Part shown: positions 1-7,594 of the stretch, in pieces
How the letters are laid out: each line of letters opens with the position of its first letter
Numbering within the stretch: position 1 is the first letter of the stretch
IMG/VR virus record: IMGVR_UViG_3300030382_001862
Coordinates: 1-26,713 of that record
Strand: one strand, 5' to 3'
Origin: a virus
Length of the DNA stretch: 26,713 nucleotides
Made by a program: the position numbers and the translations under genes
Notes under the pieces: generated by a model
What the model saw: the letters and a program-made list of their open reading frames with translations, nothing else
What the model was told of the DNA's origin: nothing
The model's database searches: none

Positions 1-39
1 AAAAAACAGACCTGATGTCGTTTTTGGATATATGGGTGT

Positions 40-88
40 GAACTGGTTTGGTCCTGAACTGGTTTGATTCTGAACTTGAACTGGTTTT
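40..88. repeat. Three direct repeats GAACTGGTTT
   Basis: The 10-mer GAACTGGTTT occurs at 40, 56 and 78, and a truncated GAACT lies at 72. The cluster fills the only non-coding stretch left of the first gene (about 16-104). Its place between the HNH gene (if the ends join) and the terminase genes makes a terminase-binding or cos-proximal role possible, but a regulator-binding array is equally possible. No promoter consensus was recognised in it. The repeats are seen directly; the role is inference. Confidence 0.6.
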
Positions 89-104
89 GGTTTGAAAAAA
101 AAAA

Positions 105-230
105 ATGAGAAAAAAAATATTTTTGTTTCTAGGAATTATTTGCATGTCAATTTTATTTTCATGCACAACAAAGAAACATGTCATCACAGAATGGGATGGT
201 GACAGGGAAATCAGATGGCATTCAAAATGA
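105..230 (+). CDS. Small lipoprotein, 41 aa
   Basis: The start is an ATG preceded by a run of eleven A. The N-terminus MRKK is followed by a hydrophobic stretch (about residues 5-19) ending in a lipobox ILFSC, with the lipidated Cys at residue 20. That leaves a mature peptide of only 22 residues (CTTKKHVITEW and onward). The stop overlaps the preferred start of the ParB-like gene by ATGA, which supports real translation. The role is unknown. Known short phage lipoproteins include outer-membrane spanins (Rz1 type) and superinfection-exclusion lipoproteins. The lysis genes lie far away at 18107-18998, so an exclusion or membrane-marking role fits the position at least as well as a spanin. No acidic lipoprotein export signal follows the Cys. 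Confidence 0.7.
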   Translation: MRKKIFLFLGIICMSILFSCTTKKHVITEWDGDREIRWHSK

Positions 231-661
231 AAGTAAAAATCAAAAACATCCAGGATCTAATTTTTGCAGATTACAATCCAAGAATTTTGACCAAAGATCA
301 ACACAAGGATCTGACTGATTCATTGACCAGGTTTGGTTTTGTTGATCCTGTGATCATCAACATAAATTCATCCAGAAAAAACATGATCATTGGTGGACAT
401 CAAAGGACCAGAGTTTGGAAAAGCATGGGACATAAAACTGTTCCATGTGTTGAATTGGATCTGACAATTGATCAGGAAAAAGAATTGAATGTCAGATTGA
501 ACAAAAATGTTGGATCATGGGATCATGATATGTTGGCAAACAATTTTGATCTGGATGAATTGAAAGAATGGGGGTTTGATGATAAGGACTTTTTTCATAA
601 AATTGATGATCTGGATATTGAAAAAGATCCAAAAGAAAAATGTGAACATTGTGGCAAATAA
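227..661 (+). CDS. ParB/Spo0J N-terminal-domain protein
   Basis: The 144-residue product matches the ParB-like nuclease/partition N-terminal fold. It has an ADYNPR box near the start, a hydrophobic FVDPVII strand, and the IIGGHQRTRVWKSMG box typical of the family, followed by conserved helices (EKELNVRLNKN). The C-terminus ends in CEHCGK, half of a zinc-knuckle. The HTH DNA-binding half of true ParB is missing, so this is not a plasmid partition protein. Phage relatives often sit near DNA methyltransferases or terminases. The ATG at 227 overlaps the lipoprotein stop (ATGA); an upstream in-frame ATG at 215 would add four residues. It lies just upstream of the terminase genes, so a packaging or DNA-modification role is possible but unproven. 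Confidence 0.8.
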   Translation: MKVKIKNIQDLIFADYNPRILTKDQHKDLTDSLTRFGFVDPVIININSSRKNMIIGGHQRTRVWKSMGHKTVPCVELDLTIDQEKELNVRLNKNVGSWDHDMLANNFDLDELKEWGFDDKDFFHKIDDLDIEKDPKEKCEHCGK

Positions 662-672
662 AAAATAAATAA

Positions 673-804
673 ATGGCAAAGAAAAACATGTTTGTGTTTA
701 GGGAAAAAAGACACAAGAAAAGAAAAGGAATTCATTCCAAAAATAAAAGCAGAACAAAAGGTGGACCACAATATGTCAAACCATATATTGGACAAGGAAG
801 ATGA
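673..804 (+). CDS. Small basic protein, 43 aa
   Basis: This is an uninterrupted 43-codon frame with an A-rich leader and ATGG start. Its stop overlaps the start of the next gene by ATGA, a pattern used throughout this genome. The protein is very basic (many Lys/Arg, including HKKRKG and KSRTKGG) and ends in KPYIGQGR. That composition suggests nucleic-acid binding. I do not recognise a family. It sits between the ParB-like protein and a zinc-ribbon protein, just before terminase. Short length is the only reason for doubt. Confidence 0.7.
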   Translation: MAKKNMFVFREKRHKKRKGIHSKNKSRTKGGPQYVKPYIGQGR

Positions 805-989
805 CAAAATATAAATGTGAAAAATGTGGACTTGAAAAAGAATTGCAAAAAGCAACTTTGACTTTGATCAATGGATCATGGGAAACCAAGGAAGGATATT
901 GTGTGAAGTGTGAAATATATATGTCATCCAAACCAAAAGATGGAATTCCATCACTGATCAGAACAGAAGAAACATTGACAAAAAAATAA
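801..989 (+). CDS. Zinc-ribbon small protein, 62 aa
   Basis: Two CxxC pairs (Cys6/Cys9 in CEKCG and Cys34/Cys37 in CVKC) about 25 residues apart fit a treble-clef or ribbon zinc site. The remainder is a short basic/polar tail. The start overlaps the previous stop (ATGA), and its own TAA shares one base with the ATG of the terminase small subunit. Zinc-ribbon micro-proteins near terminase are common in phages but their function is generally unknown. Nucleic-acid or protein binding is inferred only from the zinc site. Confidence 0.75.
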   Translation: MTKYKCEKCGLEKELQKATLTLINGSWETKEGYCVKCEIYMSSKPKDGIPSLIRTEETLTKK

Positions 990-1465
990 TGGCAAAAGGT
1001 AGAAAAAAAATTCCAACAAAATTGAAAGAATTAAGAGGAACAACCAGAGCAGATCGCATGGTGGAAAATGAAATGGTGGTTGCACTTGTTCCAGAAATTC
1101 CAGATCCACCAAATTGGCTGTCAGAAATTGGGAAAATGGAATGGACCAAAGTGTGTTCAGAATTGTTTGGGAAACAAATGTTGCATCAAATTGATTTGAG
1201 ATTGATTGAATCATATTGCAATGCCATGTCTTTGCACATTGAAACTGAAATGATGTTGCGAAAAAAAGGAAGGATTCAAGTGTATAAAAATTCAGATGGA
1301 ACAATCAAACATGCACAGTCAGTTCCATTTCAAAAGATTGCCAATGATGCACTTGAAAGAGCATTGAAAATTGCCAGGGAATTTGGGTTGACACCATCAT
1401 CCAGGACTGGAATATCAGCACCAACAATCAACATTCAAAACAATCAAACAAATTATTTTGACTAA
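989..1465 (+). CDS. terS: Terminase small subunit, P27 family
   Basis: The 158-residue protein has the P27-family layout. A basic N-terminus (AKGRKKIPTKLKELRGT) is followed by the conserved PPNWLSEIGKMEWTKV helix, a central helical region (IDLRLIESYCNAM), and a C-terminal segment that ends in a Gly/Ser/Asn-rich tail (residues about 130-158). Small subunits recognise the packaging site and hand DNA to the large subunit. P27-type small subunits pair with the pfam03354-type large subunit seen next. The start is set by the TAATG overlap with the upstream gene. The 3' end overlaps the large-subunit gene by 8 bases. Confidence 0.9.
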   Translation: MAKGRKKIPTKLKELRGTTRADRMVENEMVVALVPEIPDPPNWLSEIGKMEWTKVCSELFGKQMLHQIDLRLIESYCNAMSLHIETEMMLRKKGRIQVYKNSDGTIKHAQSVPFQKIANDALERALKIAREFGLTPSSRTGISAPTINIQNNQTNYFD

Positions 1466-3023
1466 AAATAAAAAATATTTTTTTGATGAAAATGAAGCAG
1501 ACAGGGCAGTGTCATTCATTGAGAATTTTATCCAACACACCAAGGGTGAATTGACAGGAAAAAATATGATCCTGGAAACATGGCAAAAAGATGACATCAT
1601 CAAACCATTGTTTGGATGGAAAAACAAAGACACAGGTTTGAGAAAATACAGACAAGCATATATTGAGATCCCAAGGAAAAATGGAAAATCAACATTGGCA
1701 GCAGCCATTGCAATTTATATTTTATTTGCAGATTCAGAAAGGGGTGCAGAGGTGTTCAGTTGTGCAGGTGACAGATCACAAGCATCAATCATATTTGACA
1801 TTGCAAAAACAATGATCAGAAATGACAATGATCTGAAAAGCAGGGCAAAAATATACAGATCATCCATTGTCAATCCATCCAAAGGCAACACATATAAGGC
1901 ACTGTCAGCAGATGCAAAATTGCAACATGGACACAATGCACATGCAATCATTTTTGATGAATTACACACACAACCAAATGATGAATTGTTTCAGACCATG
2001 AAAACATCCATGGGTGCAAGGACACAGCCATTGTTGATTTCATTGACCACAGCAGGATCAAACAAAACTGATGGAAACATTTGTTGGATCATGCATGAAT
2101 ATGCACAGAAGGTGAAATTTGGAATCATTGATGATCCAACATTTTTGACAGTTATATATGCAGCAGATGAAAAGGATGACATTCAATTGGAATCAACTTG
2201 GAAAAAAGCAAATCCAAATTATGGTGTGTCTGTCAGAAAAGATTATATGAAAGAACAGGCAAAATTGGCAATGGATTTGCCATCATATGAAAACAGTTTC
2301 AGAAGGTTGCATTTGAATCAATGGACCACCAATGAAACAAAATGGATTTCAGACAAACAATGGATGGCATGTGATCAAAAATTGGACCTGGAAAAATTGA
2401 AAGATGTTGAATGTTTTGCAGGACTTGATCTGTCAAGTGTCAGAGATCTTTCAGCATTCACATTGTTTTTTCCAATGGATGATGGATCATATCACATCCT
2501 TCCTTTTTTCTGGTTGCCAAAATTGACAGCAGCAGAAAGATCAAAGAAAGACAAAGTTCCTTATTTGGAATGGGCAAGTCAAGGACATATTGAATTGACA
2601 GAAGGTGATGTTCAAGATTATGATTTCATCAGAAAAAAAATCAATGATCTTGCATTGCAATACAGGATCAAATCAATTGCATTTGACAGATGGAATGCCA
2701 GTCAGTTGGTGATCCAATTGCAAGATGATGGTGCAAACCTGTCACCATTTGGAATGGGATATGTGTCACAATCAGCACCAACAAAGGAAATGGAAAAGAT
2801 GGTTTTGAAAAAACTTTTGGTGCATGGTGGCAATCCTGTGTTGAGGTGGCAAATGCAAAATGTCCAATTGAAAATTGATCCTGCATCAAATTGCAAAGTT
2901 GACAAAGCAAAGTCCACAGAAAAAGTGGATGGTGTAATATCCACAATCATGTCAATTGGTGAATGGATGTTGTCAGACACAAAGGGATCTGTTTATGACA
3001 CAAGAGGAATCATTGCACTGTGA
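1458..3023 (+). CDS. terL: Terminase large subunit
   Basis: The 521-residue packaging motor has an N-terminal ATPase and a C-terminal nuclease. A modified Walker A is at residues 71-79 (IPRKNGKST), Walker B at 164-168 (IIFDE), and a coupling-type LLISLTTAG motif at 192-200. The nuclease acidic residues are probably D324 (AGLDLSS), D410 (SIAFDRW) and D491 (EKVDGV), in the RNase H-like order. The N-terminal HTKGELTGKNMILETWQ segment is a hallmark of the HK97-type family. No in-frame ATG exists before residue 37, which would cut into conserved sequence, so the TTG at 1458 is the likely start, overlapping the small-subunit gene. Paired with an HNH endonuclease, this family usually uses cos-type packaging. 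Confidence 0.95.
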   Translation: MTKNKKYFFDENEADRAVSFIENFIQHTKGELTGKNMILETWQKDDIIKPLFGWKNKDTGLRKYRQAYIEIPRKNGKSTLAAAIAIYILFADSERGAEVFSCAGDRSQASIIFDIAKTMIRNDNDLKSRAKIYRSSIVNPSKGNTYKALSADAKLQHGHNAHAIIFDELHTQPNDELFQTMKTSMGARTQPLLISLTTAGSNKTDGNICWIMHEYAQKVKFGIIDDPTFLTVIYAADEKDDIQLESTWKKANPNYGVSVRKDYMKEQAKLAMDLPSYENSFRRLHLNQWTTNETKWISDKQWMACDQKLDLEKLKDVECFAGLDLSSVRDLSAFTLFFPMDDGSYHILPFFWLPKLTAAERSKKDKVPYLEWASQGHIELTEGDVQDYDFIRKKINDLALQYRIKSIAFDRWNASQLVIQLQDDGANLSPFGMGYVSQSAPTKEMEKMVLKKLLVHGGNPVLRWQMQNVQLKIDPASNCKVDKAKSTEKVDGVISTIMSIGEWMLSDTKGSVYDTRGIIAL

Positions 3024-3262
3024 CAAAATATCCAAAACATATTTTGAAGATGTTGACAGAACATGGTTTTGATGACAGATATTTTTTTCATTGTAAAAGA
3101 TCCAGAACATACATTGATGCTTATGCAAAAACAGAAAAGGAATTTCATTCATATTTTGACATCCACAAATATGCATCATATGATTCATTCAGAGTTTCAC
3201 ACAACAAAAGAATGAGATCCAAAAAGAATTTTTTTATTGCAAAATATCAATTTTTTAAGTGA
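3020..3262 (+). CDS. Hypothetical protein, 80 aa
   Basis: The GTG at 3020 overlaps the terminase stop (GTGA), the same coupling pattern as its neighbours; an internal ATG at 3050 is the alternative start. The product is rich in Tyr, Phe, His and Lys (FDDRYFFHCKRS, FHSYFDIHKYASYDSF) and ends in a basic stretch. I see no recognisable domain, signal peptide or membrane helix. It is the last gene before the first intergenic control region, so it closes the packaging operon. Confidence 0.65.
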   Translation: MTKYPKHILKMLTEHGFDDRYFFHCKRSRTYIDAYAKTEKEFHSYFDIHKYASYDSFRVSHNKRMRSKKNFFIAKYQFFK

Positions 3263-3296
3263 AAAAAGGTGAATTCATCAAGGAACACCAAATCCA

Positions 3297-3398
3297 CACA
3301 CAGCCATTTTAAGGGGTGTTGTTGCCATTTTGTTACTGTTGACAAGTGTTAGTATTAAACAATTGAGATATTGCAACAGGATCAATTCACTTGATAAG
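3297..3398 (+). repeat. 102-bp intergenic repeat, copy 1
   Basis: This 102-base segment matches 19064-19165 at 92 of 102 positions without gaps. It contains two GCCATTTT boxes 20 bases apart (3303 and 3323), TGTTGACAA at 3337, an invariant core TATTAAACAATTGAGAT, and TTGCAACAGGATCAATT. GTTGC near 3321 and GCAAC near 3373 could pair as a long-range stem. It lies 82 bases before the portal gene and just upstream of a consensus promoter. An operator/enhancer, a phage-specific promoter or a leader RNA are the candidates. Confidence 0.9.
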
Positions 3399-3433
3399 GA
3401 AAAATCACCAAAAAAAGGAAACTGAATTCCATA

Positions 3434-3461
3434 TTGACACAGGGTTTGTTTCGTATTTTTG
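3434..3461 (+). promoter_or_regulatory. Bacteroidota-type promoter before portal
   Basis: TTG (3434-3436), 17 bases, then TATTTTTG (3454-3461) match the -33/-7 consensus TTG-N17-23-TAnnTTTG described for flavobacterial housekeeping promoters. Transcription would begin around 3468, giving a very short leader before the portal ATG at 3481. It should drive the head and tail genes. It lies 36 bases downstream of repeat copy 1, which could be its control site. Confidence 0.6.
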
Positions 3462-3480
3462 AAAAAATTACTTTCATTTT

Positions 3481-4677
3481 ATGGGATTCTTTGACCAGAT
3501 CACAAATCTTTTTTCAGGAAAATCAAAAAAACGATCAGCATATATTGATCCAAACAGATTCTATTTCAACAGCAATAGTGGTGCAATAGTAAACAAAACA
3601 ACAGCATTGGGATTCACACCAGTGTTCAATGCAGTCAGATTATTGTCAGAATCTATTTCACAGATTCCTTTGGAAATATGTGAAAAGACATCAACTGGTG
3701 ATATCATCAAAAGGAATGATCATCCATTGTCCAGGATCTTGACATTGAATCCAAATGCGAATCAAACCAAAGTTTCATTTTTTTCCAAGATCATTGTGGA
3801 CCTTTGTTTGGATGGAAATTCATATGTGTTCATTGAAAGGAATGGATCAGGTGTTCCAGTTGATTTGTATTGTATCAATGCAGATCACATTGAAATGAAA
3901 TACAAAGACAAAGAAATATTCTATCAAAACAAAGATGATGGAACAGTGTATGCAAACAATGAATTGTTGCATTTCAAAACACTTTCAACAAATGGATATT
4001 TGGGTGTGTCACCAATTGAACAATGTAAAAATGCAATTGGATGGGGTTTGGCAGTGGAAACATATGGAAACACATTTTTCAAAAATGGTGCAAAATTGTC
4101 TGGTGTTTTATCAACAGACAGACAGATGTCAGAACTATCAATTGAAAGATTGAAAACATCATTTCAGGAACAATATGCAAATCTGAATGATGCCAACAAA
4201 ACACTGATCCTGGAAGAAGGATTGAAGTTTCAAAGCGTGGCAATCAGCAATGAACAAGCACAATTCTTGGCATCCAGAGATATGGCAATCCAGGAAATTG
4301 CAAGGGTTTACAATATTCCACCACACATGTTGAAAGATCTTTCAAAATCATCTTTCAATAATATAGAACAACAATCAGCAGAATTTGTCAGATATACAGT
4401 TCAACCATATTTGTCAATCCTGGAAAGTGAAATGGATCTGAAATTGTTCAAACAAAATGAGCAGGGAAAAATGTTCACCAATTTTGATGTCAATGGTTTG
4501 TTGAGGGGATCACCAAATGATCGTGCATCCTTTTATCAAAAGATGATCACAATTGGTGCAATGACTGTCAATGAAGTAAGGGATCGTGAAAATATGAACA
4601 GAGTGGATTCAGGTGATGAATTGTATTTGCCAAAGAACATGGACACACTTGATGAAATAAACAAAGAAGAAAACTGA
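3481..4677 (+). CDS. Portal protein, HK97 family
   Basis: The 398-residue product has the HK97-type portal pattern. The N-terminus MGFFDQITNLF is followed by the conserved TALGFTPVFNAVRLLSESISQIPLEI segment, then HPLSRILTLNPN, DLCLDGNSYVFIERN, and the clip/wing region. A conserved helix (IQEIARVYNIPPHML, FNNIEQQSAEFV) lies at about residues 270-305. The portal forms the dodecameric DNA-entry channel at one head vertex and docks the terminase. It is the first gene of the head operon, 20 bases behind a consensus promoter. Its stop overlaps the protease start (TGATG). Confidence 0.95.
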   Translation: MGFFDQITNLFSGKSKKRSAYIDPNRFYFNSNSGAIVNKTTALGFTPVFNAVRLLSESISQIPLEICEKTSTGDIIKRNDHPLSRILTLNPNANQTKVSFFSKIIVDLCLDGNSYVFIERNGSGVPVDLYCINADHIEMKYKDKEIFYQNKDDGTVYANNELLHFKTLSTNGYLGVSPIEQCKNAIGWGLAVETYGNTFFKNGAKLSGVLSTDRQMSELSIERLKTSFQEQYANLNDANKTLILEEGLKFQSVAISNEQAQFLASRDMAIQEIARVYNIPPHMLKDLSKSSFNNIEQQSAEFVRYTVQPYLSILESEMDLKLFKQNEQGKMFTNFDVNGLLRGSPNDRASFYQKMITIGAMTVNEVRDRENMNRVDSGDELYLPKNMDTLDEINKEEN

Positions 4678-5618
4678 TGCCAAGTATTGAATGCGAAAAT
4701 GGAAAATGGAAATGGGGTGTTCAAGGTGAATGCATATATGATTCCAAAGAAATGGCAGATGAAGAAAATATTGATTATCAAGAAAAATCAGAAAATAAAG
4801 AAATTATGAAAAAAAATGAACAAAGACATGTGAAGGAAATCATTGAAGATGATGAAACCATCACAATTGTATATGATAAAACAGATGACTTTGAAGGAAT
4901 AAAAGTCAAAGAATCAGACACACCAGATGAAGGTCCAGAAACAGATGTTGAGGATGAATATGAAGAAGAAGAAACAGAAGAAGAAGAAACAGAAAGATCC
5001 AACATTTGGACAGATCCAACACAGATGGAAAAAAGATTCTACAATATAAAATTGGAAAAAAGAAACAGTGGATCAGAAACCACACCAGTGGTGGTTGGAC
5101 ATGCAGCAGTGTTTGACACATTGAGTGAAGATCTTGGTGGATTCCAGGAACGAATCAACAAGAATGCATTTGATGGGGTGTTGGACAATGATGTCAGAGC
5201 ATTTTTCAATCATGATCCAAATCATCTTTTGGCAAGAACATCATCAGGAACATTGAAATTGTCAGTGGATGAAAAAGGTTTGAAATATGAATTTTCAGTT
5301 CCAGACACATCATCAGGAAGGGATCTGTTGGTGTCAATGGAAAGGGGTGATATCAGTCAAAGTTCCTTTGCATTCACAATTGATGATGATTCATGGGACA
5401 AAGAAAATGGAATGGATATCAGAACAATCAACAAAGTCAAAAGATTGTATGATGTCAGTCCAGTGTCAATCCCTGCATATCCAGGTGCAAATGATCTGGC
5501 AGTGGCACAAAGAGGGTTGGCAATACATAACGAACAAAAACAAAGAAAGGATGAGGAAATTGACTTGATCAAAAGAAACTTATTAGAATTAAAAATCAAA
5601 ATACTTAAAAGAAAATAA
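4677..5618 (+). CDS. Prohead protease with acidic N-terminal extension
   Basis: The 313-residue protein carries an HK97-type (S78-like) maturation protease at about residues 119-285: RFYNIKLEKR, VVVGHAAVFDTLS, FFNHDPNHLLAR (probable catalytic His179) and GDISQSSFAF (probable catalytic Ser229/230), then YDVSPVSIPAYPGAN. It cleaves the capsid delta domain after assembly. Before it lies an extension of about 115 residues. This begins with a Cys-containing motif (ECENGKWKWGVQGEC) and runs into a Glu/Asp-rich low-complexity stretch at 80-107, which is absent from the compact HK97 protease. The C-terminus is a basic/helical tail. The start is fixed by TGATG overlap with the portal stop. Confidence 0.9.
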   Translation: MPSIECENGKWKWGVQGECIYDSKEMADEENIDYQEKSENKEIMKKNEQRHVKEIIEDDETITIVYDKTDDFEGIKVKESDTPDEGPETDVEDEYEEEETEEEETERSNIWTDPTQMEKRFYNIKLEKRNSGSETTPVVVGHAAVFDTLSEDLGGFQERINKNAFDGVLDNDVRAFFNHDPNHLLARTSSGTLKLSVDEKGLKYEFSVPDTSSGRDLLVSMERGDISQSSFAFTIDDDSWDKENGMDIRTINKVKRLYDVSPVSIPAYPGANDLAVAQRGLAIHNEQKQRKDEEIDLIKRNLLELKIKILKRK

Positions 5619-5619
5619 A

Positions 5620-6864
5620 ATGAAAAAATCTATCGTATTAAAAGAAGAAAGATCAGAATTCATTGCAAATCTTGAAACAATCAAGGATCTTGCAACAAAT
5701 GAAAACAGAGATCTTTCAGATGATGAAAACACAGAAGTGGATTCATTACTAGCAAAAATTGATGATGTTGATGCACTTATTGAAAGAGCAGACAAAGTTG
5801 AAGCACAACTGAAAAGATCAGCATCATTGTCAGGTGCAACAGTTCAACACAGCATCCCTGCAAATGAAACAAGTTCATGGTCCTTATTTAAGGCAGTGAA
5901 TGAAATCAGAAGTGGTGGACAATTGACTGGACTTGAAAAAGAATTACATCAAGAAGCAGAAGGTGAAGCAAGAAAAGGATTGCAAGGAATTGGAATTCCA
6001 TCTTTCATGACAGAAAAAAGACAAATTGACCAAGGAACATCAGCAATTGCACCAACATCAGTGGGTGCATATGTGGATTCATTAGCACAATCTGGTGTAT
6101 ATAGCAGAGTGGGTTTGAATGATCTTGGAACAGTTGCAGCAGACACAGTGTTGCCAATTGCAGGTGGATCAACTGTTGCATGGGCAACAGAAGTTGCAGC
6201 AGCAGCAGATGGTGGTGCTGACTTTGACAAAGTTACATTGACACCAAAAAGATTGACTGGATATGCAAACCTGTCAAATGTTATTTTGGCACAAAATGGA
6301 ACAGCAGCAGAAGCAGCAGTGATGAATGATATGGGAAGAAACATGGCAACACAAATTGATGCAGCAATGTTTGGATCAGCATCAGTTGCAGCAGCACCAG
6401 CAGCAATTGTTGCAACAGCAGGAACATTGACATTCACTGAATCAGCAGCAGGTGGATCAGCAGGTCTTGCATCAGATGCACTTGAAGCAATTCAAACAAT
6501 TGCAGATGATCATGGACTTGATGGAAATCTTGCATTTGTGAATCAATGGGCAATGTATAATGGCTTAAAAGCAGCAACACAAGTTTCATCAGTGTTGGCA
6601 GCATACATTGATGACAGATTGATGGGCTATCCTGGATATTTCAGTTCAGCACCTGCAACAGCAGGTGGACCACCACCAACATCAGCAGATGGTTTATTTG
6701 GTGACTTTGGTCGTGTTTACATGGCAACTTTTGGACCATCAAATATCTTGGTTGATCCATATTCAAGAGCAGTGAATAATGAAGTGCGTTTGGTGATGAA
6801 TAACCACATGGACTGGGGTGTTGCATCAGGTGCATCATTTGTGAAATATACATCTGTATTATAG
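5620..6864 (+). CDS. Major capsid protein, HK97 fold
   Basis: The 414-residue protein follows the protease by one base. Residues 1-65 are a charged coiled coil (EFIANLETIKDLATNENRD, VDALIERADKVEAQL), matching the delta/scaffold domain, so no separate scaffold gene is needed. The mature part holds HK97-fold features: VGAYVDSLAQSGVYSRVGL (N-arm/E-loop side), WATEVAAA, KRLTGYANLSNVIL, and a C-terminal region with SRAVNNEVRLVMNNHMDWGV. Ala codons are almost all GCA. The gene ends in three consecutive in-frame TAG codons (6862-6870), then a strong terminator, consistent with very high expression. The protease cleavage site cannot be placed from sequence alone. Confidence 0.93.
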   Translation: MKKSIVLKEERSEFIANLETIKDLATNENRDLSDDENTEVDSLLAKIDDVDALIERADKVEAQLKRSASLSGATVQHSIPANETSSWSLFKAVNEIRSGGQLTGLEKELHQEAEGEARKGLQGIGIPSFMTEKRQIDQGTSAIAPTSVGAYVDSLAQSGVYSRVGLNDLGTVAADTVLPIAGGSTVAWATEVAAAADGGADFDKVTLTPKRLTGYANLSNVILAQNGTAAEAAVMNDMGRNMATQIDAAMFGSASVAAAPAAIVATAGTLTFTESAAGGSAGLASDALEAIQTIADDHGLDGNLAFVNQWAMYNGLKAATQVSSVLAAYIDDRLMGYPGYFSSAPATAGGPPPTSADGLFGDFGRVYMATFGPSNILVDPYSRAVNNEVRLVMNNHMDWGVASGASFVKYTSVL

Positions 6865-6895
6865 TAGTAGCAGCATCAGGTTTTAGAATAATTTG

Positions 6896-6931
6896 AAAAA
6901 GGGTGGTGGATGACCACCATCCTTTTTTTTT
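6896..6931 (+). terminator. Intrinsic terminator after capsid gene
   Basis: GGGTGGTGG (6901-6909) pairs with CCACCATCC (6914-6922) through nine pairs with one G-U, closing a four-base loop ATGA and followed by nine T. A-rich sequence upstream could extend the stem. It probably attenuates transcription between the abundant capsid mRNA and the connector genes, since no promoter is evident before 6947. Confidence 0.9.
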
Positions 6932-6946
6932 AACACAAAAAAGAAA

Positions 6947-7594
6947 ATGGCAATCACTTATTTCAATTATCCATTCAATGAACATCATTTGCCACAGCGT
7001 GGAATCACACCAGAAACAACATCAGGTGCAAGAACATGGTTGGTTGATCTTGCCACAGCAAAGGAACATTTGAGAATTGGACACACAGATGATGACACAT
7101 ATATCACAAGATTGACAAAGGCAGCACAATTGGTGTGTGAAAGTTACACAGGAATTGTTTTCACACTATTAGCGATTAAAATGCAGTGTGACAATTGGCA
7201 ACAAACAATGGAAATTCCAGAAGTTTCATCAATTTCATCAATTTCATCAATCAAATATATGGATGATGCAGATCCATCAGTTCAACAAACTTGGTCAGCA
7301 GCAGATTATTATCTTGCATCAGTATCACAAAGATCCAGAATTTCTTTGAAACCAGGATCATCATATCCAAGTTTAAGGGGTGGCATTGGTGATATTGAAA
7401 TCCGAATGGATGCAAAGCCACCATGGAACATTGACACCACAACAGATCTGTCAGAAGTTGCAGTTCAGGCAGTGTTGATCACAATTTCAGACATGTATGA
7501 AAACAGACAATCAGTGGTGGTTGGTAGGATTGCATCAAGGATTCCAAAGACAGCAGAATATTTGTTGAACACCTTAAAAGTTCAAACATTATGA
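6947..7594 (+). CDS. Head-tail connector (gp6-like)
   Basis: The 215-residue protein resembles the gp6/phiE125 gp8 connector family. Diagnostic parts are VDLATAKEHLRIGHTDDDTY, ITRLTKAAQLVCESYTG, a middle beta region, and the C-terminal helix VAVQAVLITISDMYENRQ. These proteins form the ring under the portal. The central SSISSISSIKY is encoded by a 9-base unit (TTTCATCAA) repeated three times at 7224-7250, a possible slippage-made insertion at a family-conserved loop. The gene overlaps the next one by four bases (ATGA). Confidence 0.88.
   Translation: MAITYFNYPFNEHHLPQRGITPETTSGARTWLVDLATAKEHLRIGHTDDDTYITRLTKAAQLVCESYTGIVFTLLAIKMQCDNWQQTMEIPEVSSISSISSIKYMDDADPSVQQTWSAADYYLASVSQRSRISLKPGSSYPSLRGGIGDIEIRMDAKPPWNIDTTTDLSEVAVQAVLITISDMYENRQSVVVGRIASRIPKTAEYLLNTLKVQTL

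Noticed and set aside
227-661. Plasmid-style partition system
   Set aside because: Only the ParB N-terminal domain is present; there is no ParA, no ParB HTH domain and no parS cluster seen.
5949-6437. 162-codon open frame on the - strand inside the capsid gene
   Set aside because: It is a shadow of repetitive GCA-rich capsid codons; it has no leader, no coupling and all surrounding genes are on the + strand.
6862-6870. TAG reassigned to an amino acid (alternative genetic code)
   Set aside because: Capsid termination by three TAGs and a nearby terminator argue for TAG as stop; TAG does not interrupt other recognised genes except the single case at 25052.
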